Below, piece after piece: positions 4,766 to 5,613 of a DNA stretch of 5,613 nucleotides. The notes below the pieces were generated by a model. The model did no database searches and had not been told where the DNA came from. It saw only the letters and a program-made list of their open reading frames with translations. Made by a program: the position numbers and the translations under genes. Source of the stretch: an uncultured Verrucomicrobiota bacterium (lineage in GTDB: Bacteria > Verrucomicrobiota > Kiritimatiellia > RFP12 > UBA1067). The stretch covers positions 1 to 5,613 of the forward strand of contig CAMEZU010000128.1 in NCBI GenBank assembly GCA_945947925.1. The letters are read 5' to 3'. Position 1 is the first letter of the stretch; each line of letters opens with the position of its first letter.

Positions 4766-5613
4766 TCACCGTTCAAAGATCGCCGCGAATCCGCCTCGGG
4801 CGGCCGCTTCGATCTGAAGCTTGCCGTTGACCGGAACGGACTCGACCGCAACCTTGCCGAGGCCGGACGCGAGCGCCGGATCGGCGTCTCGGAAGAGGCG
4901 GCAGGTCCACTCGCCTTCTCCGAGGAAGGACGTGTCGAGCGTAAAGGTCCGACGGTCGAGTCCGTTGATACCACCGACGAACCAGCGATTTCCACAGCGC
5001 CGCGCAACGACGGCGAACTTCCCGATCTCACCCTGCAGGAACCGCGTCTCGTCGAAGGACACCGGAAGCTCGCGCCAGAAGTCGAGCGCGGGATCGGACT
5101 CGGGAATCTGATCCGGCCGCTGATACCAGAAGAGGAACTGCCAGCCGCTCGTGTAGACGCAGGGGAGCGCGAGCTGATGCGCGAGCGTGTTCTTGACGCG
5201 ACCGACGTTCCAGCACGGCGTGTAGTCCCCCGGTCCGTCCAGATAGCGCGTGAACGGCAGCGCGCAGTCATGCGCCGCATTCGGCATCTCCTCGTTGCCG
5301 CAGATGCCTTCGACCGTGAGGACGTTCGGGAACGTCTTCTGAATGCCGGTGAGCCGGTACTCATCGTGGATGTCGACCATCAGCTTGCGCTTCGCGGCGG
5401 CGCGGATCGCGTCCGTCACCCACGCGCGCCATTCCTGGTTGCCGACGTTGACGAAACCGTACTTGACGCCCTTCACGCCCCAGGCGGCGAGCTGATCGAG
5501 AATCGCGTCGCGGTTCTTCTTGAGCGGCTCGCGGTTCACGTAGACGATGACCCCGACCTCCTGCGCCTTCGCGTAGTCGAGGATGGCGAAGAAGTCGAAC
5601 GTCTCGCCCTTCG
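4766..5613 (-). CDS. Glycoside hydrolase family 97 protein, C-terminal part (5' end beyond window)
   Basis: The frame is open from the window edge to TGA at 4768-4766, giving 281 residues out of the 600-plus usual for GH97. The GTG at 5539 is an internal Val codon (VIVYVNREP), not a start. Residues 1-180 carry the end of the TIM barrel: GVKGVKYGFVNVGNQ (45-59), HDEYRLTG (82-89), FPNVLTVEGICGNEE (94-108), LPFTRYLDGPGDYTP (118-132) and SGWQFLFWYQRP (155-166). The rest (about 185-281) is the C-terminal beta-sandwich ending GGFAAIFER. The family contains inverting alpha-glucosidases (SusB) and retaining alpha-galactosidases. The retaining nucleophile Asp position is Gly (G52), and the Glu expected in SusB-type 'HEA' is Asp (D83), while the acid-type Glu is kept (E107). 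Substrate is unknown. Its stop is 74 nt from the next ATG, and the two may be co-transcribed as well as separately promoted. Confidence 0.9.
   Translation of the reverse strand, partial: KGETFDFFAILDYAKAQEVGVIVYVNREPLKKNRDAILDQLAAWGVKGVKYGFVNVGNQEWRAWVTDAIRAAAKRKLMVDIHDEYRLTGIQKTFPNVLTVEGICGNEEMPNAAHDCALPFTRYLDGPGDYTPCWNVGRVKNTLAHQLALPCVYTSGWQFLFWYQRPDQIPESDPALDFWRELPVSFDETRFLQGEIGKFAVVARRCGNRWFVGGINGLDRRTFTLDTSFLGEGEWTCRLFRDADPALASGLGKVAVESVPVNGKLQIEAAARGGFAAIFER

Noticed and set aside
4692..4769. Upstream GTG start for the beta-helix gene, overlapping the GH97 stop as GTGA
   Set aside because: It would put 26 charged residues before a good signal peptide and leave the TATAAT inside the gene. 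The same overlap style at the kinase-regulator junction made it worth considering, but ATG 4691 fits better.
4699..5364. Minus-strand frame of 221 codons overlapping GH97
   Set aside because: Ser/Arg-rich and out of frame with the clearly conserved GH97 motifs.
1..5613. tRNA, rRNA, CRISPR array, insertion sequence or attachment site
   Set aside because: No cloverleaf-like segment, regular spaced repeats, transposase-like protein or long terminal repeats were seen on either strand.

Overview
All five genes read on the minus strand, right to left: a GH97 glycosidase (5' end outside the window), a secreted beta-helix protein related to GH28/GH49, a membrane histidine kinase, its NarL/LuxR-type response regulator, and an exported beta-strand-rich surface protein (3' end outside the window). 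The DNA is GC-rich and dense. The long plus-strand reading frames are shadows of these genes.

The gene content suggests a carbohydrate-degrading bacterium of the PVC superphylum, most likely Verrucomicrobiota, Kiritimatiellota or Lentisphaerota. The clues are the exported protein's N-terminal 'TWNPN..SGNWSDAANW' signature with an autotransporter-associated-type repeat, a kinase whose tandem OB-like periplasmic region is followed by a 'WWTP' motif and one membrane helix, and the neighbouring glycosidases. This is inference from recognised sequence style, not a database match.

Region by region: 4766-5613 holds the C-terminal 281 residues of GH97. The gap at 4692-4765 contains a promoter whose TATAAT lies exactly 6 nt before the next ATG. 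3306-4691 encodes the secreted beta-helix protein. A 20-nt gap (3286-3305) holds a second TATAAT, 7 nt before the kinase ATG. 1867-3285 (kinase) and 1271-1870 (regulator) overlap by 4 nt as GTGA and are translationally coupled. The gap at 1187-1270 holds a well-formed promoter (TTGAGA, 18 nt, TAGAAT) enclosed by an 8-bp inverted repeat, driving the exported protein at 1-1186.

Working model (inference): the GH97 and beta-helix enzymes attack a glycan outside the cytoplasm, the kinase senses something in the periplasm, and the regulator acts locally, possibly on the inverted repeat just downstream of its own gene. The most unusual signals are in the non-coding DNA: two apparently leaderless starts, a C4-A-rich block shared by two promoters, and inverted repeats around the -10 boxes. 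No RNA genes, mobile elements or CRISPR arrays were seen.
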